Shown here: piece by piece, positions 54,360 through 63,886 of the stretch
Layout: the number at the start of each line of letters is the position of its first letter
Position numbering within the stretch: the first letter of the stretch is position 1
Assembly (NCBI RefSeq): GCF_007751715.1
Contig: NZ_CP036292.1
Coordinates: 2,976,001 to 3,040,000, forward strand
Length of the DNA stretch: 64,000 nt
Direction of reading: 5' to 3'
Origin: Rosistilla oblonga
Lineage (GTDB): Bacteria; Planctomycetota; Planctomycetia; Pirellulales; Pirellulaceae
Position numbers and translations under genes: made by a program
Notes under the pieces: model-generated
What the model was told of the DNA's origin: nothing
Database searches by the model: none
Seen by the model: the letters and a program-made list of their open reading frames with translations, nothing else

Positions 54360-56663
54360 CTAGTTGGCGATCTGGCTGCAAAATGCGGAGATAAGATCGC
54401 GTTGCGGCGGAGATGGGGTGCTGTTCAAACTGCGAGTGAAGTCCTGCAGAGCACCGCGGAAATCGCCTGTCTCCAGCCGCAGTAAGCCTCTGTAGAACAA
54501 GAGTTCCGCCAGACCGTCGGACCTACCGCTGTCGTGGTCCGAGTCGGCGGACTGCAGTGCTGCGAGGATCGATTCAGGCGGACTCATCGACAGCGTTGCG
54601 GCTGTCGTGAGCAGCAGGGAGGTGTTGTTGTTGCCCAGTTTTGCCGTCGTCTGCCTCGCCGCGCCGAAGTCTCCACGCATCAGTTGCTCTCGCGCCGTTT
54701 CCTCCAGGCTCTGCAACGCCGGATCGTTTTCGGCAGGGACGTCAACGATCAGCGAACTGCTCTGCCGCACATCCTGCAACGCATCGATAGCTCGCTGCAG
54801 TTGATTCCGTTGTTGATTCGTAAGATCGCGGCGACCGAGAAGCCGTTCGCTGTGCGCCAACGCTCGGGATTGATCGATCAACGATGGCGTGCCGGTGAAA
54901 CGGAGTGTGCGGTGAGCGCTTTCCAGCAGCGCCATCGTGCGCGAGAATTCGGTCGACAGGTGGTTGTCGTTGGGGAGCACGCGTAGCGCAGCATACGGAA
55001 ATCGAAGGGCTGACAAGACCAAGGCGATCCGCCGCGCATCGGTGGGACCACCAAAGGCGATCGCGCGTTCGAAGTCGACGTTGGGGGCTGGCCGGGGAAT
55101 TTCTAGGATCGAGAGCAGTTGAGCCGATTCACGCAGCGGGCCGCTCGCGTCGCGATCATCGATCTGCGCAAAGATCACCCGCCGACTATCGATCCCCAAT
55201 GTCTTCCATGGCGAATCGAGCGAATGTTGGCGGATCGTCGCTAGATCGGCTGCCTCGATGACTACCAACTTTGGATTCCACTGATCGAACCACTCGCCAA
55301 ATCCGCCCCACTGCCCATCGCTGCGTACGTAGCGATGTTCGCGCCAGCTGCTCCAATCGTTCACGATCATTGCGTATTGCGGGTAGAAGTCGCCGTAGGC
55401 GTCCCAGCGGTCGCTGACCACCAATGGATGGACACCGCGATCGTCTTGCAGTTGCCAGTTGGCCGCTCGATCTAGGTTTTGCAACACTGCCGGCCCCGCG
55501 AGATTCCACTGCTGCGGATCGATTTGCCGCCGCGACGACAACGCGCTCAAAACGTCGTAGCGTTGCAAGCCGACTTGGGCGATCAGAACCAGCAATGCAA
55601 CTAGACATGCGGCGCGTCGCCAACGTCTGGCTACCGTTGGCGAAGGAGGCTTGGACGCCGCAAAGTTCTGCGACGACGCGATACAGGCGATCGCCACAGT
55701 CGCCAGCCAACTGTAGCGAGCCGAGCCGATCGCCAACGCGGTAAAAACTGCCAGCATCGCGCCATCGGCCATCCGCGGCGATCGAGCGACAACCCACCGC
55801 CACCAGCAAGCGAGGATGAATAGCAGCGCCAGCCCATGTGCCCAGCCGAAGTCGGGTGCCTGCCAGGAGACCGAAAGCGAAGGGAGCAGCGTCGCCGGTG
55901 GGCGATTCAAAATCGCGGTGATTGGTCGCAATAACGCTGCGAGCAAACCGTGTTGCCAGGCGATCAGGCCAGCTGCGACTAAGCCCAAGACCGCGGCAAG
56001 CGTTGCGACCAACGCGGTTTGGCGACGCTCTCGGATCGACTGGAGAATCAACGTGCCGACGACAACAGCCAAGACAAGCAGTGGTATCGTCGCTTCCAGG
56101 CTGCTCGCCAACGCAGCCGCACTGAGCGCGCCAACGATCGCAAAAAACATCGCGTGGGAAAGTGGTGGTTCGGCCAGCATGCGATCTCGCAATCGAACGG
56201 CAGCATAAACAATCCAGCCCGCCAACAGCCCGTCGTATGGATCGATCAGGCAGAGCCCGGCAACCATCGCGATCGCCGCGACGCCCTCCCCTCGCTGAAC
56301 CATCCGCTGCCCCAACGCCGCGATCAACAACGCTGCGATCACGCTAGCCAACCAAGTCGGCCAGATGAAAAGCGAGCGGAGCGAATCGAACGTGGAGAGC
56401 CACGGATTCCAAGCGTCGGCCCCCGCCATGACACTATTGTCGGGCAGCGGGATCACGGCGATCGGATCGAAGATCTGCGTTGGGTTTGCTGCGATGAACA
56501 GCATGCAACAAGCCAACCACCAAACGGCGAACGCGCGGACGTCTAGCGGGATTTGCGAGAAGAACGATCCCCGAGCGGGGACCGACTCGGCGGACGTTGG
56601 GGCTGCGTTAACGTTCGGTTTGCGAGACGCGTTGCGGCGCTGCCCAGGCGTTTGCTTGCTCAC
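54360..56663 (-). CDS. Multi-pass membrane protein with C-terminal TPR-like region
   Basis: 767 residues from a GTG at 56663 that overlaps the upstream cytochrome stop (GTGA) and is preceded by GAGGAG; an earlier frame to 56783 overlaps that gene. It has about nine or ten hydrophobic helices between ~40 and ~380 (for example IWPTWLASVIAALLIAALGQ, AMFFAIVGALSAAALASSLE, LLVLAVVVGTLIL, ALLFILACWWRWVV). A soluble region with VSDRWDAYGDFYPQYAMIVN follows, then a TPR-like end (ELLFYRGLLRLETGDFRGAL). The layout recalls membrane glycosyltransferase-like proteins, but I see no clear motif. Coupling to a multihaem cytochrome gene suggests co-expression. Confidence 0.83.
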   Translation of the reverse strand: MSKQTPGQRRNASRKPNVNAAPTSAESVPARGSFFSQIPLDVRAFAVWWLACCMLFIAANPTQIFDPIAVIPLPDNSVMAGADAWNPWLSTFDSLRSLFIWPTWLASVIAALLIAALGQRMVQRGEGVAAIAMVAGLCLIDPYDGLLAGWIVYAAVRLRDRMLAEPPLSHAMFFAIVGALSAAALASSLEATIPLLVLAVVVGTLILQSIRERRQTALVATLAAVLGLVAAGLIAWQHGLLAALLRPITAILNRPPATLLPSLSVSWQAPDFGWAHGLALLFILACWWRWVVARSPRMADGAMLAVFTALAIGSARYSWLATVAIACIASSQNFAASKPPSPTVARRWRRAACLVALLVLIAQVGLQRYDVLSALSSRRQIDPQQWNLAGPAVLQNLDRAANWQLQDDRGVHPLVVSDRWDAYGDFYPQYAMIVNDWSSWREHRYVRSDGQWGGFGEWFDQWNPKLVVIEAADLATIRQHSLDSPWKTLGIDSRRVIFAQIDDRDASGPLRESAQLLSILEIPRPAPNVDFERAIAFGGPTDARRIALVLSALRFPYAALRVLPNDNHLSTEFSRTMALLESAHRTLRFTGTPSLIDQSRALAHSERLLGRRDLTNQQRNQLQRAIDALQDVRQSSSLIVDVPAENDPALQSLEETAREQLMRGDFGAARQTTAKLGNNNTSLLLTTAATLSMSPPESILAALQSADSDHDSGRSDGLAELLFYRGLLRLETGDFRGALQDFTRSLNSTPSPPQRDLISAFCSQIAN

Positions 56664-57781
56664 TTGGACTCCTCGATGTCGTCTCGCACACGGATCCAGT
56701 GATCGGTGAAGCGGATGTTCGGATTGGTCGCGACTTTGGGCATGTGGCAACGCAAGCAATCGTCTCGGTTGTCGGCCGCACAAAGCGTGTGTGTCGGTGA
56801 ATCAGGGTTGTGACACTGCACGCATTGCCAGATCCCTCGCGAATCCTGCGCTGCCAATGATTTGTGTGGGTCGTGGCACGTGGTGCAGCTCATCTCCGAT
56901 TTGATAAAGCAAGGTGACTGCAGCAGGCCGACCGGTTGAAAGCGAACGATGCCAGGGTTGTCGGTGCGGATCTCACCCGGTGGCTGTTCGTCGGCGTTGC
57001 GATGACATTGTCCGCACCGCCGCACGGCGTCGAGGCGATCGGTAGCCATCCAGTCCGAATCGATCACTTCGCCACCCGAAGCGACGTGGGCTTGTTGCGG
57101 TCCGTGACAGCGTTGGCAATTGATGCCCGCGACCATCCCGTGGAAATCGATCGATCCGTTTTCCGCGGGCAGATAGCTGGTGTGGCAGGAGAAACAACCG
57201 ACAGCTTTGGCGCCGTCGAAGAACAGCCCAAATGCGCCGTAGTGCGAATCGCCCGCCTGTTCGGGCTGACCCGGCGTTAGGGCGAAGCTGTTGGTCTGGT
57301 GGAACCACGTCCAACGGAACTCCAATTCGTCGGTGTTCCCCAACAGGTCGCCGACGGTCGACGTCCAGGTGTGTGCGTGAGCTCCCGAACCAAAACACCA
57401 ATCGAGCCGGATCCGACGCGAGATTTCCTGGTCCTGCTGAACCGCAAAGACTCCCGACTCCGGATCGATATCGATCTGCAAACCGTCATCCGCCGCCGAG
57501 GCATCGGAATTGACGGAGCTTAGGATCTCGATCGACCTTGGATCGGTTGCCGGTCGCAGCGTCTGAGCGTGCCCGGTCTCGGGATAGCTATCGGCTTCGA
57601 AATGACACTCGCGGCAGGATGTTTCATCCGCCCAGCCGTTCAACGTTAGAACCGCGTCGCCGGGGACGGGATCGCGCGACGACGTCAAGCTGGCCGCTGC
57701 GACCAGCAGGGCAATCGCCACTACTGCAATCCGAGCCGCCAGCGGCGTGCGTTTATCGGTCGATTTGTTTGTCTCGCTCAT
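56660..57781 (-). CDS. Membrane-anchored multihaem c-type cytochrome (seven CxxCH)
   Basis: 373 residues. An N-terminal uncleaved signal or anchor (RIAVVAIALLVAAASLTSS) is followed by seven haem c sites: CRECH, CFSCH, CQRCH, CGQCH, CTTCH, CVQCH and CLRCH. His residues before and after the motifs could be distal ligands. The cluster CTTCHDPH / CVQCHNPD / CLRCHMPK at the C-terminal end resembles NrfB- or DmsE-type and cytochrome c554-like electron carriers. It would accept or pass electrons in the periplasm. Its stop overlaps the start of the membrane protein gene that follows. Confidence 0.93.
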   Translation of the reverse strand: MSETNKSTDKRTPLAARIAVVAIALLVAAASLTSSRDPVPGDAVLTLNGWADETSCRECHFEADSYPETGHAQTLRPATDPRSIEILSSVNSDASAADDGLQIDIDPESGVFAVQQDQEISRRIRLDWCFGSGAHAHTWTSTVGDLLGNTDELEFRWTWFHQTNSFALTPGQPEQAGDSHYGAFGLFFDGAKAVGCFSCHTSYLPAENGSIDFHGMVAGINCQRCHGPQQAHVASGGEVIDSDWMATDRLDAVRRCGQCHRNADEQPPGEIRTDNPGIVRFQPVGLLQSPCFIKSEMSCTTCHDPHKSLAAQDSRGIWQCVQCHNPDSPTHTLCAADNRDDCLRCHMPKVATNPNIRFTDHWIRVRDDIEESK

Positions 57782-57889
57782 TCAAAGCCCGTCCTGTCGT
57801 CTGCGCCCTTTGGGGAGCAATCGTAACACAACGGCCGACGAGTTGGCGATCGTGGCGAACGGGATTTGAAGCGAGTCTTCGTTTCCGGA

Positions 57890-60145
57890 TCAGCTTTCGT
57901 GCTTCAGGACGACGATTCCCAGTGGCGGAAGATCGATCTTGATCGAATCGGTTCGGCCGTGGTGCGGAATGCCCAACGACTGAGTCATACCTGGATTGAC
58001 GATGTTGCTACCGCCGTAGATCTCGGCGTCGGAGTTGAAGATCTCCGTCCAACGACCGCTCTGCGTCACGCCGACGTGGTAGCCCTTGCGGACGACGGGT
58101 GTGAAGTTGGCACACACCATCAACGCCGGGCCAAACCCATCGGCTTTGCGGACGTAAGCCAACACGCTGTCCTGGGCGTTCATGCAGTCGACCCATTCGA
58201 AGCCGGCGGCGGTGAAATCGTCGTGATGCAACGCAGGGTTTTCGACGACCAATTGGTTCAGGTCGCGGACCAAGTTCTGGATCCCGCGGTGCGTGTCGAA
58301 ATCCAACAGTTCCCACTGGATCGGATCGTCTTCGTTCCACTCGTTCCACTGGCCGAATTCACCCCCCATGAACAACAGCTTCTTGCCGGGGTGGGTCCAC
58401 ATGTACGAATACAGCAGTCGCAAGTTGGCGAACTTCTGCCAAAGGTCGCCCGGCATCTGCGCCAACAACGCCCCTTTACCGTGGACGACTTCGTCGTGCG
58501 ACAGCGGCAGGGTGAAGTTTTCGGTGAACGCATAGATCAGGCTGAACGTCAGCGCGTCGTGGTGATGGCTGCGGTGAATCGGATCGTTGTGGAAGTAGTC
58601 GAGGGTATCGTTCATCCACCCCATGTTCCACTTAAACGTGAACCCGAGGCCACCTTCATAAGTCGGCCGCGAAACGCCTCCCCACGCCGTCGATTCCTCG
58701 GCGATCGTGACCGCGCCGGGGTACTTCTCGTGGACGACAACATTAAACTCACGCAGGAAGTCGATCGCTGCGATGTTCTCGCGTCCGCCGTGCTCGTTGG
58801 GAATCCACTCGCCATCCTCGCGGCTGTAATCGAGGTACAGCATCGATGCGACCGCGTCGACGCGGAGCCCGTCGATGTGATATTTATCGAGCCAGAAGAG
58901 CGCGTTGGAGATCAGGAAATTGCGGACCTCGTTGCGTCCATAATTAAAGATCTTGGTGCCCCAGTCGGGATGTTCACCCTGCCGCGGATCGGCGTGTTCG
59001 TAAAGCGCCGAGCCATCGAAGTTGGCCAGCCCGTGTCCATCTTTGGGATAGTGAGCGGGAACCCAATCCAAGATCACACCGATCCCGTTTTGGTGGCAAT
59101 AGTCGACGAAGTACATAAAATCTTCGGGAGTGCCGTATCGGCTGGTCGCGGCAAAGTAGCCGACCGTTTGATAACCCCAGCTGCCCGTATACGGATGCTC
59201 GCTGATCGGCATCAGTTCCAGGTGAGTGAAGTTCATCTCTTGGCAATACGCGACAAGCCGATGGGCGAGTTCGCGGTAGTTCAACCAACCGTGCTCTTGC
59301 TCGCCACCCTGCTGCCAGCTGCCCAGGTGCACCTCGTAGATGTTAAACGGCTTTTCCAGCTGGTTCGATTCCCGCCGCGTCTCCATCCAAGCGTCGTCTT
59401 GCCAGGTGTGGGTGTCCAGTTCGGTCACGACCGAAGCGGTACGCGGTGGCAATTCAGCGGCAAAGCCCAACGGATCGCTCTTGTCGTTCCAGTGGCCGTC
59501 CTGCTGCAGGATGCGGTACTTATAGATGTCGCCCGCTTTGACGCCGGGAATAAACAATTCCCAGACGCCCAGGTTGGGGTGGACCTTCATCGCGTGTTGC
59601 GCGCCGTCCCACTCGTTGAAATCGCCGACCACTTGGACCGTCTTGGCGTTGGGGGCCCAAACGCTGAAGTTGACGCCGCTGGTATCGCCAACGGTGCGGA
59701 TCTGAGCGCCCAATCGCTTGTACAGTTCGTAGTGTCGACCTTCGCCCAAGAGGTAACGGTCGAGTTCTTGCAACAACGGTTCAACGGCGTAGGGATCGGG
59801 CATGATGGTGACTTCGCCCGAGTTGCGGGCGACTTTCAAGCGGTAGTTCGAGGAAAGAGCTTCGTTGTCGACGGGGCAAATCGCTTCGTAAAAACCGGCC
59901 GGATGCAGGCGACGCATCGGCCGCGGGGCGTCTTCGGGCTGATCGACCAGCCAGACCTGGGTGCTGTCGGGGACAAACGCACGAACGGCGATCGCTTTGC
60001 GCCCCTGGTATTCTACCGGATGGGGGCCGAGCAGTTCAGCGGGATTCTCGTGGCGTCCTGCGACCAGGCGTCCGATTCCATCGAGCGGGACCTGAGTGTG
60101 CATCGAAGATGACTCGCGTTGTACGAAGGGGGTAAAGGTTTCCAT
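57890..60145 (-). CDS. glgB: 1,4-alpha-glucan branching enzyme GlgB
   Basis: 751 residues from ATG 60145 (a TTG at 60169 adds eight). It has an N-terminal branching-enzyme module (~20-125) and a CBM48 region (~150-250, GVNFSVWAPNAKTVQVVGDF). The GH13 barrel then has the nucleophile D430 in GLRVDAVASMLYLDY, the acid/base E483 in TIAEESTAWG and the third carboxylate in LSHDEVVHGKG. An all-beta C-terminal domain ends with LPPLGIVVLKHE. It makes alpha-1,6 branch points in glycogen by moving oligoglucan segments. Length and domain order match type-1 GlgB. No other glg gene is in this window. Confidence 0.97.
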   Translation of the reverse strand: METFTPFVQRESSSMHTQVPLDGIGRLVAGRHENPAELLGPHPVEYQGRKAIAVRAFVPDSTQVWLVDQPEDAPRPMRRLHPAGFYEAICPVDNEALSSNYRLKVARNSGEVTIMPDPYAVEPLLQELDRYLLGEGRHYELYKRLGAQIRTVGDTSGVNFSVWAPNAKTVQVVGDFNEWDGAQHAMKVHPNLGVWELFIPGVKAGDIYKYRILQQDGHWNDKSDPLGFAAELPPRTASVVTELDTHTWQDDAWMETRRESNQLEKPFNIYEVHLGSWQQGGEQEHGWLNYRELAHRLVAYCQEMNFTHLELMPISEHPYTGSWGYQTVGYFAATSRYGTPEDFMYFVDYCHQNGIGVILDWVPAHYPKDGHGLANFDGSALYEHADPRQGEHPDWGTKIFNYGRNEVRNFLISNALFWLDKYHIDGLRVDAVASMLYLDYSREDGEWIPNEHGGRENIAAIDFLREFNVVVHEKYPGAVTIAEESTAWGGVSRPTYEGGLGFTFKWNMGWMNDTLDYFHNDPIHRSHHHDALTFSLIYAFTENFTLPLSHDEVVHGKGALLAQMPGDLWQKFANLRLLYSYMWTHPGKKLLFMGGEFGQWNEWNEDDPIQWELLDFDTHRGIQNLVRDLNQLVVENPALHHDDFTAAGFEWVDCMNAQDSVLAYVRKADGFGPALMVCANFTPVVRKGYHVGVTQSGRWTEIFNSDAEIYGGSNIVNPGMTQSLGIPHHGRTDSIKIDLPPLGIVVLKHES

Positions 60146-60385
60146 TGCTATTCGACGCGTTGACGTCAAATATACAAGGGGTGAGTTCGGCTGCGGCGGA
60201 GAAACTGCGGGTTAAGCACCCTTGGCTTCGGCATCCCACCAGACAAAAGCTAGCGGGGAATCGTTAGTTTTCCGTTGCAAATACAATAAATTCAAAGTTC
60301 TCTTTTTTTTCGACGGTACCGTCTCGGAGTGCGGCGAGCGACCGCCGCACTCCAAGTCTCAATGGCTGCTAACGCGGCGTTAGGA

Positions 60386-60898
60386 TTATGCGACGGCAAA
60401 CGTTGGTGTATCGGCGACCGCTTGTCCGGCGAGCCACTTGCGGATGCGATCCAACGGTGCGGGGCGCGATTCGGGCAGCTGGGCGGCGTTGCGTCCCTGC
60501 GACAAAAACGCAGCGCTCAACCAACAGGTGCTCACCTGGTGAATGTCCAAAGCGCGGTCGACTCGTCGCCATAGGTCGGCGTTGGGAATCGTTACCATCC
60601 GGCCAAAATGATCCCAGCTGAAACGGGTCTCCCGCCAACTGTTGAGTCCGTTGCGGAGTCCATGGATCACGTAGCGGTTGCTGCACATCATCGTCACGCA
60701 ACTGGGCCCGTCCAAAGCCTCCAGCCCACGGACGACCGACCACAGCGCCAGCCGATTTAAATCGCACGGTTCATGATCACTCGCTTCAACGACACTCTGT
60801 CCCAAAATCGTTTCCAAACTGAATCGCCAGTGATGGCGATCCTCTTCATCCAAACGCGTCTCGCACACCAACAGATATTCCGGTAATGCAGCGACCAT
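60386..60898 (-). CDS. RNase H-fold protein with degenerate catalytic residues
   Basis: 170 residues from ATG 60898, after a TAGGAGAG ribosome site. The order of elements follows RNase HI: a first strand with YLLVCETRLDEED, a helix DLNRLALWSVVRGLEAL that matches the classical NRMELMAAIVALEAL pattern, a strand-turn CVTMMCSNRYVIHGLRNGL that matches TDSQYVxxGI, and NADLWRRVDRALDIHQV that matches NxDLWxRLDxAxxxHxV. In that by-eye alignment the Glu of the helix (MEL) is Ala (LAL) and the Asp of TDS is Ser (CSN), so two catalytic acids are lost. It is probably a non-catalytic RNase H-like, nucleic-acid-binding protein. It is divergent from radC. Confidence 0.8.
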   Translation of the reverse strand: MVAALPEYLLVCETRLDEEDRHHWRFSLETILGQSVVEASDHEPCDLNRLALWSVVRGLEALDGPSCVTMMCSNRYVIHGLRNGLNSWRETRFSWDHFGRMVTIPNADLWRRVDRALDIHQVSTCWLSAAFLSQGRNAAQLPESRPAPLDRIRKWLAGQAVADTPTFAVA

Positions 60899-61271
60899 AC
60901 CTTCTCTCCTATTTGGAGTTTGCTTCACAGTTGATACAGGGCTCAACTGCGATGAAATCGAATCCTTTCGCTGCCTAAGTCCGTCGTGGGTGACCGTCAC
61001 GTCGCTGCTGGCCAAACCGGGAACGCTGGCATTGCAGACCGATCGGGTCGCCCAAGGATCTGATCGGCCAGCTCTCGCTCCGATATACAACCGTTTTGTT
61101 TGGAAAGCCTTGCCAAATCGCAAAACACAACCTAACAAGCGCACATTCCGCAAAACCGTCATTCCCCCATGGCCGCGTTCGCGAGCATGCCGCTGTTGCG
61201 AGCGGCATCCGCCCCCCTGCCGAAGCTGAAAGTGGTTGCACACCGCGGGGGATCCGTCACAATCGATTGTT
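60899..61271. other. Divergent control region between the RNase H-like gene and radC
   Basis: About 370 bases. The minus side has the TAGGAGAG ribosome site of the RNase H-like gene. I see no clear sigma-70-like boxes, hairpin or gene. Apart from an uninterpretable set of short open frames, the stretch is unremarkable. Confidence 0.4.
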
Positions 61272-62246
61272 ATGACAGCTGCCAAACAGCCAACCGATTC
61301 CGCGACGCGGCGTTACCAACGCTATCTGCCGGTGATCGAATCGGTCTCGGCTCGGGATGGATTTCCGATCGATGTAGTGCACCGCGCTTGCGATCCCGAA
61401 AAACGCGGTTTCGTCACCCGCGTTGTCAACGAACTCGTCGGTCAGGGGTGGTTGCTGCGCGAATCGGAAACCGCCGATCAAACGCTCTATCGCTGGAACA
61501 CCGGGCTGGGAGAGTTTTCACCGACCCGGTGGCTTGACGAAAAATTGTTTGGCAACCAAGTCAAATTGGCGCCGCAAGAGGATCGGCCGCGGGAGCGTTT
61601 GTTGGCTTGGGGAGCGGAGAGTTTGCGGACGGCGGAGTTGTTGGCGATCCTGGTCCGCAGCGGCCGACCGGGGGAATCGGCGATGATGGCTGGCGAGCAT
61701 TTGGCGAACGAGTTCGCTGGCAAACTGGACCGCTTGCCGACCGCCGGCCGCGGCGAGCTGAAGTCGATTAGTCCAGCCGTCGAGAAGACCGCTTATTGTC
61801 AGATTATGGCGGGGATCGAATTAGGGCGGCGGATCGCTGCGCTCGCCGGTCCGCCGAAAACCTCCAAGATTTGCAGCACTGCCGAAGCCGCGGAATTCTG
61901 TCGCCGGCATTTCGCTCGTTTGGTCAGCGATCAACGCCGCGAGGAGTTTCATATTGTCACGCTCGATACGAAGAACCAAGTCATCGACACGCATTGCATC
62001 ACCGTTGGCACGTTGGATGCCAGCTTGGTCCATCCGCGCGAAGTCTTCCGAGCCGCGATCAAAGACGCGGCGCAGTCGATCGTGTTGGTCCACAATCATC
62101 CCTCGGGCGATCCGACTCCCAGTCCCGAGGATTTTGCCGTCACGCGGCGTTTGGAATCGGCCGGCGATACGATCGGGATCGGCGTCCTCGACCACATCGT
62201 CTTGGGCCGCCAAGGCCACGTAAGCATCCGCCAAGCCGAAAACTGA
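61272..62246 (+). CDS. radC: RadC family JAB-domain protein with N-terminal extension
   Basis: 324 residues from ATG 61272. The first ~95 residues look like a winged-helix-type region (FPIDVVHRACDPEKRGFVTR and VVNELVGQGWLL). A helix-hairpin-like region (~105-185, RERLLAWGAESLRTAELLAI) follows, then the JAB/MPN metalloprotease-like core with the zinc motif HNHPSGDPTPSPED (H274, H276, D287 region) and the upstream Glu in EEFHIVTLDTKNQ. Standard RadC is ~220-230 residues, so this protein has about 90 extra at its N-terminus. The molecular role of RadC is unsettled despite the DNA-repair name. Confidence 0.9.
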   Translation: MTAAKQPTDSATRRYQRYLPVIESVSARDGFPIDVVHRACDPEKRGFVTRVVNELVGQGWLLRESETADQTLYRWNTGLGEFSPTRWLDEKLFGNQVKLAPQEDRPRERLLAWGAESLRTAELLAILVRSGRPGESAMMAGEHLANEFAGKLDRLPTAGRGELKSISPAVEKTAYCQIMAGIELGRRIAALAGPPKTSKICSTAEAAEFCRRHFARLVSDQRREEFHIVTLDTKNQVIDTHCITVGTLDASLVHPREVFRAAIKDAAQSIVLVHNHPSGDPTPSPEDFAVTRRLESAGDTIGIGVLDHIVLGRQGHVSIRQAEN

Positions 62247-62365
62247 AGCCCCATGGTCGCCTTTCGCTCCGCGAAAGTGCGCAGTACGACACCAATCCCC
62301 ATACCAGCACGAAGCGCAAGCGAGTGAATGAACCGGTGTGATCGGGGGAAAACACTCGCTTGCGC

Positions 62366-63886
62366 GTTTTGATGTTGCGCCGATGGATGCTTTGATCAGG
62401 CGACGCACCGGTATTCCTGGGATAAAAGCTCAGTGTAGCGTTTCCTCAGTGTGCGGAGGCCGTGGTTGGTTTTTAGCCGTCGCAGATGCCACTGGTGCTC
62501 GCGATAGCGAATGCCTACCAACAACGCCTCGCGGACCGTGTAACTGCGAGCGTGCTTCCAGCATTTGCGCTGCCGATCGTCGATTCGGCGATCGGCCAGC
62601 TTGCGGCGACGAGTCCATTCCAGATAGCAGAACGTGATCAACACGATCCCCATCCAGCTCTCGACCGCCTCGAAATCTTTGAAGCTGTACTGGTTCATTC
62701 CCAGCGTGCTCTTGAGTTCTTTGAAGAACAACTCGATCTGCCAACGTAGACTGTACAGCTCACACACCTGCCGAGCCGACAAGTGCTTTGCATTGGTCAT
62801 CAACAACTTCGTCCCTTCACGTTTAATCTTTTTGCCAATCGGCTTACTCGAGGAAAAGACGAGCATGACCATGCCCACATTGTGGACCTCGCTTCTCTCG
62901 CTGTGGACGTGATACGTCCGAGTTGACTTCGTCCCGTCGCGGCGGCGTGCCGTTCGATGGCAGGAGGCTCGTCGCTGAGCAGCGCAAGGCCCCGCACCGA
63001 TCGAAAGACGAATGGTTTGGAAACGTGATGCAGGAAGTTGTTCGATTCGCAAACTCACACGAGGCCGCTTGCCGTGCTTCTTTGCAGCGAAGACGCGATT
63101 GGTGTTGACCGGAACGATCCAGAAATAGCCTCGCTCCCGGCAAGCCGCACGCACGCATTTGGCGTCAAATGCGGTGTCTCCGAGCACAATCAGTTCGATG
63201 CCAGCGGGTACTTGTGCGTCGCAAATCAACTGCGCCGCAAGCTGCGCCTGCGTCCGATGTTTGATCTTGTGTGCCTTCGCATAAGGCTTGGTGTAGTACG
63301 GCAGCCACATCGGTACTCGCAATCCGTCAGGAGTCAGCAGCAATGCGAACACGAAACAGTGGCAACTCTTTCGTTGATACTTGTACTTGGTGTAGCGGCG
63401 ATTCTTGGCTGGTCGTCGTTTGGAGTTACCGGTGCTGAAGGTGTTTTCGATGGTCTGGCCGGCAGTGGCGACGAGCGTTGAATCGAGCAGCAGGAGATAG
63501 CGGCCGTTCCAATCCTGATCACGAAGCATCTTCAGTGTGATCGCCGCGAGCAAATCGGCGATCGCCTGCCGGTACCGTTTAAGGAAGCGTCCGGGTTGTG
63601 CCCGATGTCGCGGTTTTCCCTCGATGGCGGAGGCAGCAGACATGCACGAGTTTCGACCGTGCCGCGTAAGAATAGCGATCAAGAATCGCAGCAGCATGCT
63701 TCGAAAGTGAGCAGAAACCTGCGTGTTCGGCAGAAACGACTTGATTGCGGGGAGGGAATCTTCCATGATTGCCATCGGTGAGCTCCTGGGCTTTGTTTGT
63801 GTGGTAACTCACAAACTCAGGATGTCTCACCTCTTTCTGCAATACCAATTCTCGCTAGCAACCCCATCAACGCGCAACATCAAAAC
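62366..63886. mobile_element. Complete IS4-type insertion sequence (1521 bp)
   Basis: The ends are inverted repeats: GTTTTGATGTTGCGC at 62366-62380 and its exact complement at 63872-63886, with weaker similarity further in. They are flanked by a direct 6-base duplication TTGCGC at 62360-62365 and 63887-63892, which is the target site. A single transposase gene on the minus strand fills almost the whole element. The retained target duplication and intact gene suggest a fairly recent insertion. Confidence 0.92.
62396..63775 (-). CDS. IS4-family DDE transposase
   Basis: 459 residues, the usual size for IS4 transposases. The catalytic acids appear as Asp in YLLLLDSTLVATAG and Asp in IELIVLGDTAFDAK. 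The C-terminal IS4 signature is seen as YSLRWQIELFFKELKS (Y-x2-R-x3-E-x6-K spacing), giving the final Glu. The reading frame is intact from ATG to stop. A basic, RNA/DNA-binding-like C-terminus follows (RRKLADRRIDDRQRK). It should move the element by a cut-and-paste mechanism. Confidence 0.95.
   Translation of the reverse strand: MAIMEDSLPAIKSFLPNTQVSAHFRSMLLRFLIAILTRHGRNSCMSAASAIEGKPRHRAQPGRFLKRYRQAIADLLAAITLKMLRDQDWNGRYLLLLDSTLVATAGQTIENTFSTGNSKRRPAKNRRYTKYKYQRKSCHCFVFALLLTPDGLRVPMWLPYYTKPYAKAHKIKHRTQAQLAAQLICDAQVPAGIELIVLGDTAFDAKCVRAACRERGYFWIVPVNTNRVFAAKKHGKRPRVSLRIEQLPASRFQTIRLSIGAGPCAAQRRASCHRTARRRDGTKSTRTYHVHSERSEVHNVGMVMLVFSSSKPIGKKIKREGTKLLMTNAKHLSARQVCELYSLRWQIELFFKELKSTLGMNQYSFKDFEAVESWMGIVLITFCYLEWTRRRKLADRRIDDRQRKCWKHARSYTVREALLVGIRYREHQWHLRRLKTNHGLRTLRKRYTELLSQEYRCVA

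Noticed and set aside
54022-54394. Two short frames between the DUF1559 gene and the membrane-TPR gene
   Set aside because: Unusual composition, no ribosome site, no domain, and they overlap each other.
60310-60358. GC-rich hairpin (GGAGTGCGGCG with its complement) as terminator of the RNase H-like gene
   Set aside because: On the minus strand it is followed by purines, with the T-run on the opposite strand, so I do not call it an intrinsic terminator.
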